IMG/VR virus record: IMGVR_UViG_3300045125_000023
Location: 1-39,916 of that record
DNA length: 39,916 bases
Direction: 5' to 3' (one strand)
From: a virus
The notes below the pieces were generated by a model. It was not told the DNA's origin, searched no databases, and worked only from the letters and a program-made list of their open reading frames with translations. Of the stretch, positions 9,614-18,696 are shown one piece after another; within the stretch, counting starts at the first letter, position 1; every line of letters begins with the position of its first letter. A program made the position numbers and the translations under genes.

Positions 9614-9650
9614 AGCCCAGCCCGCAACTAGTACAGGCTGGGCTTTTATT
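9614..9650 (+). terminator. GC-rich hairpin between tail tube and the unknown large gene
   Basis: Nine-bp perfect stem AGCCCAGCC / GGCTGGGCT with a 13-nt loop. On the plus strand it is followed by TTTATTTAA, so the U-tract serves plus-strand transcription. On the minus strand the same hairpin is preceded by an A-tract and followed by ATTCTG. It sits 20 bp after the end of gp19 and may act on both strands. Confidence 0.6.
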
Positions 9651-9666
9651 TAAGACTTACTAACGA

Positions 9667-10257
9667 TCAAGGGTTCGAGTAGTTGTATACGTTCATGAAG
9701 TCGTATCTGAAGTTAACTGTTAATTGGTGGAATCCTTGAGTTGAATAGTTAAATTCAGCAGCACTCCAAGATGTTGGATAAACTCCATAGAGTTCAATAA
9801 CTGAGTGAGGTGTTAATGTATTATCTAACATAACAACTTCAACTTTATCAGCTTTGAAAGTGCTTCCAGTAGTACCACCAGGCTGCGCTCTCTTTGTCAT
9901 TTCTCCTGTTAAAGGATCGAGAGTATTTCTAAACCATCTGTAAAGATCTGAGGCAGTTTCACGAAGATAAAGGTTATCAAAGTCTACAGTTAATTCACCT
10001 GGAGTATTCTTACCAGGATAGTGAACTCTATCGTTAACTCTTTCTACTGTAATAAACTCATTCTTCATTTCTAAACCACCAACCTTCTTAGCAGCTAATG
10101 TTAAATCTGCGACATTAGATACTTCAGGAGGTAAGTTAAAAAAGTGAATTTCAAACTGATAAGTTCTTACTGAGTCTAGATCAGTTGAGATTACTGGAAG
10201 ACCTTGCCCTGGTGTAAATTCTCTTCCGTACTTTGTTTTATAGTATGATGTTGCCAT
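9667..10257 (-). CDS. 19: Tail tube protein, gp19-like
   Basis: Forms the inner tube of the contractile tail. One of the few genes intact in the read: 196 residues, against 163 in T4. It starts MATSYYKTKYGREFTPGQGL, continues TYQFEIHFFNLPPEVSN and LTLAAKKVGGLEMKNEFI, then NDRVHYPGKNTPGELTVDF, LYRWFRNTLDPLTGEM, VIELYGVYPTSWSAAEFNYS, and ends LTVNFRYDFMNVYNYS. This is the gp19/Hcp-like tube layout (PGK, ELTVDFDN, W.NT.DP, YGVYP). It lies 11 bp after the sheath gene and is preceded by AAGGAT. A GC-rich hairpin follows. Confidence 0.92.
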   Translation of the reverse strand: MATSYYKTKYGREFTPGQGLPVISTDLDSVRTYQFEIHFFNLPPEVSNVADLTLAAKKVGGLEMKNEFITVERVNDRVHYPGKNTPGELTVDFDNLYLRETASDLYRWFRNTLDPLTGEMTKRAQPGGTTGSTFKADKVEVVMLDNTLTPHSVIELYGVYPTSWSAAEFNYSTQGFHQLTVNFRYDFMNVYNYSNP

Positions 10258-10268
10258 TCAGATTATCC

Positions 10269-12448
10269 TTATAGTGATCCTAACTGTGCTGATTGATTAG
10301 TTAGGTTAACTTCAAAAATTAAGATTTCAGCGGTCTTTGTGGGTTTGATTAGAACTTTAGTCCACATTTCATTACGATCAATTCGTAGGGGTGTGTTTGT
10401 GGTTTCATCACAGACAACTCGGAATTCTGTAATTCCTCTACGTCTACGAATATCATCTAGGAATGGATTGAGGACACCCTCAACTTGCGCCCAAGTAAAT
10501 TCATCATTAGGCTCAAATACAAACCTTTGAGTCGCTAGAAGAATTATCTTTCTTATGTAGATCATTAGTCTACGAATGTTAATTCTGTCTAGAGCAGTTG
10601 GAGATCTTTGAGTTGTTCTTTGACCAAAGATAGTGATACTCTTGTTGTGGGAATGAAACTATTGGGTTAACAACATTTCCACCACTGTACATTGTATCTC
10701 TATCACCTTGATTAAGCTTAACTTCAACCTCTGTTGGCTTAGTTAAACGACCTCTACGGAAACCAGCAGGAGCGAACCAGCTATCAGCAACTGCATCAGT
10801 ATAAGCCATTTGACGAGCAGCAAATATGGTTGGGTCATACCAACGATCCTTACCGTCAAATACTGAGAACACCTTTACCCAAGGCCAATACACAGCAGCA
10901 TAGGAGTCATTTAATGCAGCAGTTCTTGAACCCGCTGTGCTTGTGGACTTACCATTAGTCCAGTCGATAGCATCTTGAACTGTTCCAACTGCAACAGGAG
11001 GAGCTAGTAGAGCTATAAAGTTTTGTGTAGTCTCTGCTAAAGTTACTAAAGCATTTTGAACATTCTGAGATTGGATTCCTGGAATTAACGCAATTCCTAT
11101 GTTTAAAACAGGATCATCAAGATTGCATTCCAGTCTTTGGAGTTACTGAAGCATTTCCAATTAATGCTACATCAGCACCTGCAATTTCATCTCCATTAGT
11201 TCCACCAGTCATTGAATAGGTTCCTTGAACTAATTTAACAAATCTACCACCACCAGAAGATGTTGTATCAACTTTAGTAGTTACTATATTAGTTGGTCTT
11301 GTTGAATCAGTATATAGAGTTGAAATTCTAAACTGATTAGTTCCAAACAAAGTACTAAGTGTTCCTGTAAAATCAGCTAGTTTCGCAGGAGTAGCATTTT
11401 GCCCCAGATCTTACTAGATAACCTTTGATGAAATCTGATGTAGCGTTTTCTACACCTACATTTATTATATCTTCTATGAAATTATTTCCATCTACAAAGT
11501 TAACTTTATAATTTTCAGCAGCTATACCTTCATCATTAGTAATAAATGTGAAATTTTGACCTCCTAGAGGATTTACAGTTACAGATGTTCCGCTAGGATC
11601 TCCATTCACTGTTACTCCAGTGTTGTATCCAGCTCCTGGATATAAACTTTCTGCTAAGTAAGCAACAGAGTTTGCACCTGTAGTATAGAAAGTAGAACCG
11701 TGAGCTTTAACAGATGATGCAAAACCTCCAGATAAACCATAAGCATTAGGACCAGTTGCTACAGCAGCACTAACACAGTTTACTGGTTTTAAAACTGATG
11801 CTATACCACCTGATCTAAATGCAGTGCTTTCAAAAGCGGAGGCTGTGACATATGCTCCAGATCCAGCATAAGCACCTACTACAAAACAGTTTGTTCCAAT
11901 TGGAGTAAAATGCTAAGTGATCTGTGTCTAATCCAGTACCTACTATTCTCTGGATCGCTGATACTTGAGTAGTAGAGGTTCCTACAGGAATTACAAAGTC
12001 TCTACCCTCTCCACCGTTTTGTGGATATTTTGCTATACCATCATTATCATATACTTGAATTCTTAATGTAAGAGGTCTACTTACTCCAAAACCTCCTCCA
12101 GTAGTAGGGTTTGCAGGAGCACTTACGTTAAATGCTGGACACGAGCCTAAAGGTACATAAGCAGATGCTTCAAAAGCTGTAGCATCATTAGCAGCTCTAA
12201 CAAAATATAAAGAGTTTGTTTGCTCTAGGATTTCTAAAGCACCTTCCAATGCTTGACCCAAGATATATTCTGAAGGATTTCCGAATGTCTTTAGAAGATT
12301 GGTTTGGCTTGTAATAAGAGTAGGGGTATTTGTTGGACCTTTAGACGCAAAACCTACTATACCTACAATAGATGTATTAATAGATGGTGCGTAGTCTGAT
12401 ATATCTTTTTCAATGGTGTATACACCTGGGCTTACAAAAATTGGGCAT
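10269..12448 (-). CDS. 18: Contractile tail sheath, gp18-like
   Basis: Contracts to drive the tube into the host. The ATG at 12448 (MPNF...) follows GGAGATAAACA. After one extra T the frame reads VSPGVYTIEKDISDYAPS and SIVGIVGFASKGPTNTP, the standard sheath N-terminus. The middle is a variable Gly/Ser/Thr-rich domain. The conserved C-terminal part follows: YWPWVKVFSVFDGKDRW, VADSWFAPAGFRRGRL, NVVNPIVSFPQQ, then ITIFGQRTTQRSPTALDRIN, IYIRKIILLATQRFVFEPN and the end EVNLTNQSAQLGSL. About 726 residues, against 659 in T4. Frameshifts near 12435, 11900, 11400, 11120 and 10640 are read errors. Confidence 0.93.
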
Positions 12449-12458
12449 TGTTTATCTC

Positions 12459-12634
12459 CTAAGCGTTGGTAATTTTAAATAATTTTCTTCTGCAAAGAGT
12501 CTGGATTTGCTCAGTAATATACCCCTCAGGGACTACTATGGTTTCTCCAGGTCGCATATACTTCTCCATACAACCAGCTTCTGTATTAAAATATACAGTA
12601 ATCGTTTGAGGCAATCGTTTTTAACTACTTTCAT
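12459..12634 (-). CDS. Small protein before the tail sheath, unknown
   Basis: About 58 residues: MKVVKNDCLKR, one indel, then ITVYFNTEAGCMEKYMRPGE, TIVVPEGYITEQIQTL and the end FKITNA. A good Shine-Dalgarno sequence (AAAGGAA) precedes the ATG and the stop is 10 bp before the sheath start, so it is translated as part of the tail operon. Predominantly beta-strand. No family recognised. Confidence 0.5.
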
Positions 12635-12690
12635 AACTAATTCCTTTACTTATATGTACTATAGAATGTTTAATTTTTTGAGAACTTTTT

Positions 12691-12955
12691 TCAACCAGCA
12701 AAAACCTTAGTTTGAGTTACTAGCGTTCTAGGTCGCTATGTAATCCAGGTCCATGAGGAGTTATTGTGTCCCCTTTAATGAAACATTAAAACCTTCACAA
12801 AAACCTTCTGACTACCTGGACCTATTATTATGCCACCAGCGGTACCTTTACCTACCCTACAAACCCCGTTTCCTTCAACAAATACTTTACTACTTCCAGT
12901 TTGAGAATCCCTCGCAGGTAGCAGCAGTATCTTTGTCTGATATTAATATTCCCAT
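12691..12955 (-). CDS. PAAR-repeat tail-tip protein (gp5.4-like)
   Basis: Caps the tail spike and sharpens it for membrane piercing, as T4 gp5.4 does. It starts MGILISDKDTAATCE. After one indel it reads GSSKVFVEGNGVCRVGKGTA and IIIGPGSQKVFV, then after another EGFNVSLKGDTITPHGPGLH, and finally RTLVTQTKVFAG with a stop. The repeated short strands (SKVFVEG, QKVFVEG), the D-x-I-T-P-H-G segment and the terminal VTQTKVFAG are typical PAAR features. About 88 residues. It starts 9 bp after the gp15 stop. Three indels. Confidence 0.75.
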
Positions 12956-12964
12956 ATTTATAAA

Positions 12965-13706
12965 TTATTTAGATAGAATAAATTCAGATTTAAACTCTTC
13001 TATTTGACCAGTAGAGGTTATTAAGAATTTAGGGCTAGGGATGTATGTTCTTAAAATAATATTAATAGTTCTTTGGATAACTCGGTCTTCCTTGTCATTT
13101 GCTGTGGCACCCCCAATTGCTTCTTCTTGAATCTAGAATGCTTTAGCTAAAGTAGAATACTCTGTAGGCACGTTCATCTCTGGATTAAACTTAATCTAAT
13201 CTGCTCCAGAATTTGATCCATATCAGAGATATATTTACACCAAATATTTAACTGATATCTAATGTTAACAGGTCTTGGAGATAGACTTAGAACCTAATAG
13301 CTCTGTGCTTATCATGATCCCAATACTTTTCATGCACTAGTACGCTTTCATACCTACGTCTTTGATCGTCGTTATCTGAGATCGTTTGAGTATATAGACA
13401 TTATTGGAAGAATGATATTATCTTCTTGATTTATTTTAGCTATAGTTCTTTCAGGACTTCCAAATATACATTTTACATTTACAAACTCTTCTTCTGAATT
13501 TATATAACCTACGTCATTGAAAGAAGCAATCATAGCTCGTAATGATTCTTTATACACAAATGAAATGTTATGCTTAGATTGCGTCATTTCAAATATGCGT
13601 TTACGAACATCGGTTTCTCTAGTGTTATATTTTTCACTTCTACTAATTAAAGAAGAAGCTTTATTGAATCAACAGGAGATATTTCGTAGGATGGATAGTT
13701 AGTCAT
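12965..13706 (-). CDS. 15: Tail terminator / sheath stabiliser, gp15-like
   Basis: In T4 gp15 caps the tail and joins it to the neck. It starts MTNYPSYEISPVD, then EKYNTRETDVRKRIFEMTQS, FVNVKCIFGSPERTIAK, NIILPIMSI, then after an indel DNDDQRRRYESVLVHEKYWD, LSLSPRPVNIRYQLNIW, DMDQILEQIRLKFNPEMN, and the end LRTYIPSPKFLITSTGQIEE. The order (IFGSPERxIAK, R-R-R-YE, SLxPRPVNI, QILEQIRxKFNP, IPSPKFLITSTG) is characteristic of marine T4-type gp15 as I remember it. About 247 residues. The start overlaps the gp14-like stop by 8 bp. Confidence 0.8.
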
Positions 13707-14274
13707 TGTCTATTCCTGCATAGCCACCGAGTTCATCACTAGTTTGAGTTAGTGGTGTATCTTGAACGTCAGGATTATCTCTCAAGAGTTTAGCAGAACA
13801 TACTAAGTGATAAACACCATATGATTCAAAGCTATCCTCAACTACCTGAAAAATTTCATACTTTTGATTTTGAAAGAATGGCTTAATCACATCACCAGAA
13901 TTACTGAACGATCCGTACGCTTTCTTTCAATATAACTCTTATTGAAAGTAAATACTTGATCGTTCTTTAATTCTATACCAAACTGAGTGAGATCTTCTGC
14001 TAATGATACTGGGTCGTAGTGACCGTGAACTACGATTGGAGTTTTTGAAACAGGTTTGTTTCTAGACTCCATATACACAGGATCATACTCTTCAGATTGA
14101 TAGTATTTGTAAAAGTGGAACTTTGAACCAGCTAATCTAATTAACTCATCATCTACAAGATTGAATAAGTTAATATCAGGATTTTCCTGATCGAAGAGAT
14201 TTAATAAGCTCTCTCCTTCAGTAACATCTGGTAGCTGAGGTAACTTTGTAGTTACTTTAAAGTTCTTCTTGCCA
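13699..14274 (-). CDS. 14: Neck protein, gp14-like
   Basis: Component of the head-tail neck. Reading gives KKNFKVTTKLPQLPDVTEGE, SLLNLFDQENPDINLFNLVD, SKFHFYKYYQSEEYDPVYME, then TPIVVHGHYDPVSLAEDLTQ, FGIELKNDQVFTFNKSYIER, a frameshift, GDVIKPFFQNQKYEIFQVVE, DSFESYGVYHLVCSAKLLRD and the end LGGYAGIDND. The order FG(I/L).(L)K(N/D) followed by (G)D.I and Y(E)I..VVEDSF..YG.YH fits neck protein gp14. The start codon is unclear: an AAGGAAAG Shine-Dalgarno sequence lies at about 14285 and the expected ATG near 14274 reads TTTTTGGC. About 191 residues. Confidence 0.7.
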
Positions 14275-14278
14275 AAAA

Positions 14279-14660
14279 CTACTTTCCTTGTAGTGTGCCT
14301 TTTTCTACACTCTTAGCGGAAGGTTGATCAGGAAGCTCTTCTCTTAGCTGCACCACCAGCATACTTGATATCCGCTGAAAGACCAGCTACACCTTTTTGA
14401 CCAGTTCGCTTTGAAGTATAACCAACTTTAGCTGGACCCATAGCTTTCTTAATAGCGGTATCAGCTTTTGCAGACTTGATTTTGGATCCTTGCTTGCAGG
14501 CTTTTCTTTATGCCACTGAAGCTGGGTCTTTCTTAGCTTTAACTCTAGCGTGAGAAGCCTTGATCGCTGCCATTCTATCTTCTTCCTCTTCAATTGAATA
14601 TCCTAAAGCCTCTGCAATAAGAAGACCTAGTTGATTGTATACAGTTAAATCTTGTTTCAT
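14279..14660 (-). CDS. Basic protein with prohead-protease leader, putative internal head protein
   Basis: About 126 residues. N-terminus MKQDLTVYNQLGLLIAEALG, so a T4-type prohead protease would cut after I-A-E at residue 17. Then a short acidic patch (SIEEEEDRM) and a Lys/Ala-rich body: AAIKASHARVKAKKDPAS, KSAKADTAIKKAMGPAKVGY, TSKRTGQKGVAGLSADIKYA. An in-frame TAA near 14510 is best read as local indels. The last part, after another indel, gives REELPDQPSAKSVEKG and the stop at 14279. The mature form would be strongly basic and DNA-binding by composition. Its leader matches those of 18242, 18439 and 18970. The Shine-Dalgarno sequence is AAGGAT. It sits between two neck genes. Confidence 0.7.
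14610..14660 (-). other. Leader peptide YNQLGLLIAE/A
   Basis: Residues 1-17 of the 14660 gene. Pattern Y-x-x-L-G-x-L-I-x-E then A, matching the [LI]-x-E/A site of gp21-type proteases and the capsid-targeting leaders of T4 internal proteins. Confidence 0.6.
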
Positions 14661-14669
14661 AATAATCCT

Positions 14670-15546
14670 TTAGAACAATGTGAACACTGGTGGTTCTTCG
14701 ATTTCAAGTAGAAGCTCTTCTTGAGCTTTCTTTCTCCTGTTGGCTTGCTTGTAATAAAGCACTACCATTTAAACTAGCACCACCACCAGGAGATGGAAGT
14801 GAACTATACTTTCCTCCTAACCTCGCCAAGAATCCCCTTAGCAACAGCAAGAGCGTATCTTTGTATCCAGTTCTTGTAATAAGGATGCATGGTTCCTGAA
14901 TCTAAACCACGATAAACTAATATTACAGTTTCTCCATTTAATGCTGGAACTGGGTAAAGTTGTAATACGTTTCCATTGATGATATCCCAAGTACCTTCTT
15001 GGCTTAGAATCTTTCTAATCATCTCTAAGTGCATCTGAGTTAGATAGAAATCTGATACAGCTAAGTCTCTGAATAAGAAGTTGTCTTGGAAATACTTAAT
15101 GAAGAAATCGAACTCCAAAGTACCAGCCATATTTTGTAGGCTAAGAAGTGATTTCTTATAAGTGCAATAAGTAAGACCGTTTGCTATGTGTGTTGGGAGC
15201 GTATACATATTAACTCCCGCATAGGTTTCAAACGCTGCCATCTGAGTTGTCCAGAATGGCGCATGGTAATCAAGATTAGTTATAGCTTCATCAATAGCAG
15301 TCTTAATTTGAAAGTCTGTAAGCTCTACACGGACTACAGGGTGTCCTAATCTTGCAAGAATAAAATCTCTAATACTTTTTCAAACTGATTTAATTCAACA
15401 CCCTCATCAAATGTTCCATTATTTAACTTAGAACTATCAATAGCAGTAGAGTAGATATCAGTATCACCTAAGTTCCTACCAGCGTAAGTGCCAAAGGTAT
15501 CACCATATCCTAACAATAAGGGATCTACTCTAACTGCTAAGGTCAT
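14670..15546 (-). CDS. Neck/connector structural protein
   Basis: About 290 residues. It starts MTLAVRVDPLLLGYGDTFGT, then after an indel ILARLGHPVVRVELTDFQIK, TAIDEAITNLDYHAPFWTTQ, MAAFETYAGVNMYTLPTHIA, VLQLYPVPALNGETVILVYR, WIQRYALAVAKGILGEVR, KYSSLPSPGGGASLNGSALL and an acidic C-terminus EEPPVFTLF. The segment LGxPxVxVEL....I..A...A...Y followed by W...YALAxAKxxLGxxRxKYxxxPxPGG.xxLNG is typical of a head-tail connector protein found near gp13/gp14 in marine T4-like phages. I lean to a gp13-type role. The SD is AAAGGA. Frameshifts near 15365 and 14815. Confidence 0.65.
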
Positions 15547-15758
15547 AATTATCCTTTATTTTACGTTTCTTTGGAGGTTCTTCTACTTCCAAAACATCCT
15601 CTACTAAAGGTTCTTGCAATTCTTCAACTACAAGTTCTAAGTGTTTTGAATCTATTAACTCCTTAGATTCAAATAGTTCTGATGGTCTTAATTTCAACTA
15701 TATGTTCATCAACACATAGTAACATATTCCATCTACATCTGCTTCTATATTTATACAT
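15530..15758 (-). CDS. Small acidic protein after the capsid gene, unknown
   Basis: About 65-76 residues with one frameshift near 15690. The clear part is RPSELFESKELIDSKHLE, LVVEELQEPLVEDVLEVE and the basic end PPKKRKIKDNYDLSS, overlapping the next gene's start by 17 bp. Two starts are possible: ATG at 15758 with GAGGTAGT in front (MYKYRSRCRWN), or ATG at 15725 (MLLCVDEHIVEIK). The second puts the TATAAATA box at 15748-15755 upstream, where a late promoter should be. No family recognised. Confidence 0.45.
15748..15755 (-). promoter_or_regulatory. Candidate T4-type late promoter TATAAATA
   Basis: An exact TATAAATA on the minus strand. It lies 30 bp after the hairpin that follows the capsid gene and 22 nt before the ATG at 15725. 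T4-type late promoters consist of this box alone and need gp55, a homologue of which is encoded at 5636. It would restart transcription for the neck-tail genes. Overlap with the alternative ATG at 15758 weakens the case. Confidence 0.45.
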
Positions 15759-15784
15759 ACTACCTCAATTATATAGGAACCAGA

Positions 15785-15818
15785 GAGGACCAGAGGATCA
15801 AAAATTCCTCTGGTCCTC
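15785..15818 (-). terminator. 13-bp perfect hairpin after the major capsid gene
   Basis: GAGGACCAGAGGA pairs perfectly with TCCTCTGGTCCTC around an 8-nt loop, 23 bp after the capsid stop on the transcribed (minus) strand. No U-tract follows (the next bases are TCTGGTTCC), so it may be a weak terminator, a processing site or a 3'-end stabiliser of the capsid mRNA. Confidence 0.6.
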
Positions 15819-15840
15819 AAATTGTCAAATATTAGCTAGA

Positions 15841-17505
15841 TTAATAACCTACAGTAGTTCCGAAGAGTGTAGTATTTCTAGCGAATGGTGTGAAGAGATA
15901 GTTGGCAGTAGGACCAATGATTCTGATCCACACGGTAGAATCTGTTAAGAGGCTGAATTTGAACCTTACCATAACGGGTCAAGATACCCTTTCTTGGTTG
16001 GAAGGTATCAGGATCAGTGATGGTAGGTAGTTGCTGAGTGGGATGTATGGAGCATAGATAAATCCAGCGTCCATAGCATTTGAACCCTTATAACCAACTA
16101 GAATTTCATCAGTTGGGAACATGGGATCAACATATAGGTCGTAGCGACCCATGAACTTACCCTTAAATTGAATGCTATTTGCAGCAAAGTTTGTTGGACC
16201 ATCTTCGCGTGCAATACCACCCTCTAGTTTTGCAGCACTCTCTAGAAGTGATGCAACTAGGGGCGAAGTTAGAATCCAGTTACCAGGACCACGCATTGTG
16301 GTGCGGTGAATATCCTGAGAAGCTAAGTTAATAGCTGCTAGGAGGTTTGCATAAACTTCACCAACGTGACGAGGATTTAGACCTAGTGTGGATTGTGTGA
16401 GGTCTACTACGAATACGTTAGATGCAACTGCTGGACCTGATGGTTTTTTCAGTTGAACCATTTGTAAAATCATAAGTAAATTGATTTGGAACAAATGCTT
16501 CTTCAGCAGCAGCATTTGTATTATCCTGCTTTAGACCAGGGAACGATCCTAATCTAACGTAGTCGTTATCCATTAGGTTTTGGTTTATTCCCCTCCAGCA
16601 GTTACACCTGATTGACCACGAAGACCATATGCAATCATACGAAGGTCTTCGATGAGTTCACGGTCTATTTCTAGTTGGAGTTCCTTCGATAGAAGGTCTG
16701 TTAGCTCACGCTCTAGATCGAGGTTGTGATAAGCCTTGAGATCTTGCGAAGCTTCAAGGGTCCACAATGCACGCATCTTACGAGTGTTAGCAACAACAGC
16801 TTCTTGCTCGATGTGGAAGGTCATCTCTGGAATTCCAGTGCCTTCTAGACGCTCACCACCTGATAAGCTCCATCCGTAGATTGCGCCTGAAAGAGGCCAT
16901 GCAGCGATCTGACCACCGAATGTGCCCGAAGCAGCACCAGCACCTTGAATGCTGAGTCCAGAACCTGCTAATACGTTGGATAGGTCAAATCCGCTTGCAA
17001 CTAGATCACCATCAAGACCTAATCCAGCAGTACCAGCTTGTGCTCCAGCAGCGGTCAACATAGTACCTAGTGTACCAAGAGCTTGAGAAGGAGCCATTGA
17101 ACCGATTCTTTGAGCAACATTACCTCTATAGGTTAGGTTATACTTGCTATAAATTGTTTGAACGTCTGTTGGGTTAGATCCACCTCTCTTAGCACGGCTG
17201 CTGCCGATATAAAGACTTGTGAAACTGGTCCTTGCATAGGTTGAACGCCAACAATCTTGTTAGCGATTAGATCTGGGAAGACTCTACGAACTAGTGGGAA
17301 GGCGAACTTTTTGGAATACACCTAGTTGACCCGTTGTGGTCGATGCACCCGTTAAGCCTTCATCCATGCGCTCTGAGATAACAGCCTTAGCTTGGTTCTC
17401 TAGAAGTTGAGCCGTAACACGACGAGTGTACTCGTTGCCGATGCCCTCAAGGACAGGCTCCCACTTCTGGACTAACGATTCATCAGTACGATACATTATA
17501 TCCAT
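15841..17505 (-). CDS. 23: Major capsid protein, gp23-like
   Basis: HK97-fold shell protein. It starts MDIMYRTDESLVQKWEPVLE, continues GIGNEYTRRVTAQLLENQAK, then FAFPLVRRVFPDLIANKIVG, VQPMQGPVSQVF, a Gly/Ala-rich insertion near 16900-17080, YGWSLSGGERLEGTGIPEMT, MRALWTLEASQDLKAYHNLD, LLSKELQLEIDRELIEDLR, then NWILTSPLVASLLESAAKLE, FIYAPYIPLSNY and the end PFARNTTLFGTTVGY. This matches gp23 (WxPLLEG, VQPM, YAPYxPL). About 554 residues, against 521 in T4. A candidate maturation cut is after M-D-E near residue 49. The start is preceded by AAGGGA. Frameshifts near 17310, 17160, 16575, 16445, 16010 and 15910. Confidence 0.95.
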
Positions 17506-17521
17506 AAATTAAATCCCTTAT

Positions 17522-18169
17522 TTATTTTGGGGAGAAGGGCATGAACTTCATGACCTCATCAGTTAAAAAGGCATTTCTTTGTTGGTAAGCTCTTTTCTTC
17601 GTTAATAACTTTATCCGCTTTGGTTACAACGACAGCTTGTTCCGAGGACTTGAAAAGCCTCATCCCGAGCAGCGACAAGATTCTCGACCTCTTCGAGAAG
17701 CTGTGCCTTTTGACCCTTGAGTTTCTCAACATTACCCTCCGATAGGATAACTTTATCTTTGAGAACCTTAACTGTGCTTTGAAGCTTTTTCATTTTCAAC
17801 GACAAGCTTGTTAACTTGTTCAGTTAAAACATCAAACTCTTCCTGAAGTTCACCATGTTGACTGGTCATTTCAGAAAGAGCATTGTCTTCATCACCATTG
17901 TTAAGTTCTAGAGCCATTAAAGTTCTTACCGATTCAAAGAGACGAGCATTACGGAATACTTCGTTCTCTTCACTTAGCTCAGTAAGAGCTTGTTCTTTAA
18001 GCTGATCAACTTTGGTTCTTAGATAGGCACTAACTTTTGCCTCAAGTAAACCAATCTTCTCTTCGACTTGCTCATTAATTGTAGCATCTACTAATTGGAA
18101 AATAGCTTCAACAGTAGACTCGTCAAGTCCTTCAGGAAGAATATCAGCAATATTCTTTAATTTTTTCAT
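17522..18169 (-). CDS. 22: Prohead scaffold (core) protein, gp22-like
   Basis: Assembly core that fills the prohead and is degraded by the protease before packaging. It starts MKKLKNIADILPEGLDEST. The sites L-P-E/G at residue 13 and L-L-E/A (IGLLEAKVSAYL) fit prohead protease cleavage. Then a long coiled coil rich in Glu, Lys and Leu: VDQLKEQALTELSEENEVF, TSQHGELQEEFDVLTEQVNK, GNVEKLKGQKAQLLEEVENL. The end, after two indels, is AYQQRNAFLTDEVMKFMPF. About 215 residues, shorter than T4 gp22 (269). AGGAGAT precedes the ATG. It is directly upstream of the capsid gene, the conserved T4 order. Confidence 0.88.
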
Positions 18170-18241
18170 GAATAATCTCCTAGTTTAAATATATCTATTA
18201 AAGATTCTTTAAAAAATAAGTTTTTTTAAAAAATGTATGCG

Positions 18242-18436
18242 TTACTTTTTAGGTTCTTTTGGCTTAGGTGGCGATTTAGGTTCTTCTTGTTTTACTGGAT
18301 GTGGTTTTTTCATATGAGACTTAGGATTTACTGGAGCTTGTATTTTAGGACGAGCGCCAGGACGATAAAAATTAGCCTCAATTAAGTTTAATGCCTCGGC
18401 TATTAAAAGCCCTAAGTGTTTATAAGTATTGTTCAT
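18242..18436 (-). CDS. Pro/Lys-rich small protein with prohead-protease leader
   Basis: 64 residues, intact. N-terminus MNNTYKHLGLLIAEALNLIE: a cut after I-A-E at residue 14 would leave a ~50-residue mature protein starting ALNLIEANFYRPGARPKI and then rich in Pro and Lys (KPHPVKQEEPKSPPKPKEPK). This composition suggests a disordered, positively charged polypeptide. It lies 2 bp after the 18439 gene stop and 72 bp before the scaffold gene. The leader is almost identical to that of the distant 14660 gene. No homologue known to me. Confidence 0.75.
   Translation of the reverse strand: MNNTYKHLGLLIAEALNLIEANFYRPGARPKIQAPVNPKSHMKKPHPVKQEEPKSPPKPKEPKK
18395..18436 (-). other. Leader peptide YKHLGLLIAE/A
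   Basis: Residues 1-14 of the 18436 gene, ending in the [LI]-x-E/A cleavage pattern. It shares LGLLIAEAL with the leader at 14610-14660. Confidence 0.6.
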
Positions 18437-18438
18437 AA

Positions 18439-18696
18439 TTAACCTTTTTCGCCTTCTCTTTTCTTAGCTGCTTTTTCCCATTGATCAGCACGCTTGGTAG
18501 GAGTTTTAACTACCTTAGCACTTGTTGTTAGTACCTTTTCTTCGCCTTCTTTTTCAGTTGGACTTCGGAATACCGATGCCTTACCTCCTCCTTTTTTTGG
18601 AGTTGACACCATACCAAATTTACCTTTACCTATTTGAGTAAATACTGCTTCTGCAAGCAAAGAACCAATTAATTTATAAGCATTAAATAATGACAT
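18439..18696 (-). CDS. Basic small protein with prohead-protease leader
   Basis: 85 residues, intact. N-terminus MSLFNAYKLIGSLLAEAVFT, predicted cut after L-A-E at residue 16. The mature part is Lys/Gly/Ser/Thr-rich and basic: IGKGKFGMVSTPKKGGGKAS, then EKVLTTSAKVVKTPTKRADQ and WEKAAKKREGEKG. It probably binds DNA by charge, like T4 internal proteins IPI-III. It starts on the base after the 18697 gene's stop and ends 2 bp before the 18436 start, so it is tightly coupled. The N-terminal leader is shared with three other genes here. Confidence 0.75.
   Translation of the reverse strand: MSLFNAYKLIGSLLAEAVFTQIGKGKFGMVSTPKKGGGKASVFRSPTEKEGEEKVLTTSAKVVKTPTKRADQWEKAAKKREGEKG
18649..18696 (-). other. 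Leader peptide YKLIGSLLAE/A
   Basis: Residues 1-16 of the 18696 gene, with the same Y-K-x-x-G-x-L-L-x-E-A pattern as its neighbours. Confidence 0.6.

Noticed and set aside
12955-12962. TATAAATA overlapping the PAAR start as its promoter
   Set aside because: It overlaps the ATG itself and cannot serve this gene. It could only serve the sheath unit, with no other support.
16440-17320. Programmed frameshifts in the capsid and other structural genes
   Set aside because: Shifts occur in nearly every long gene, in both directions and without a consistent slippery site, so read error is the simpler cause.
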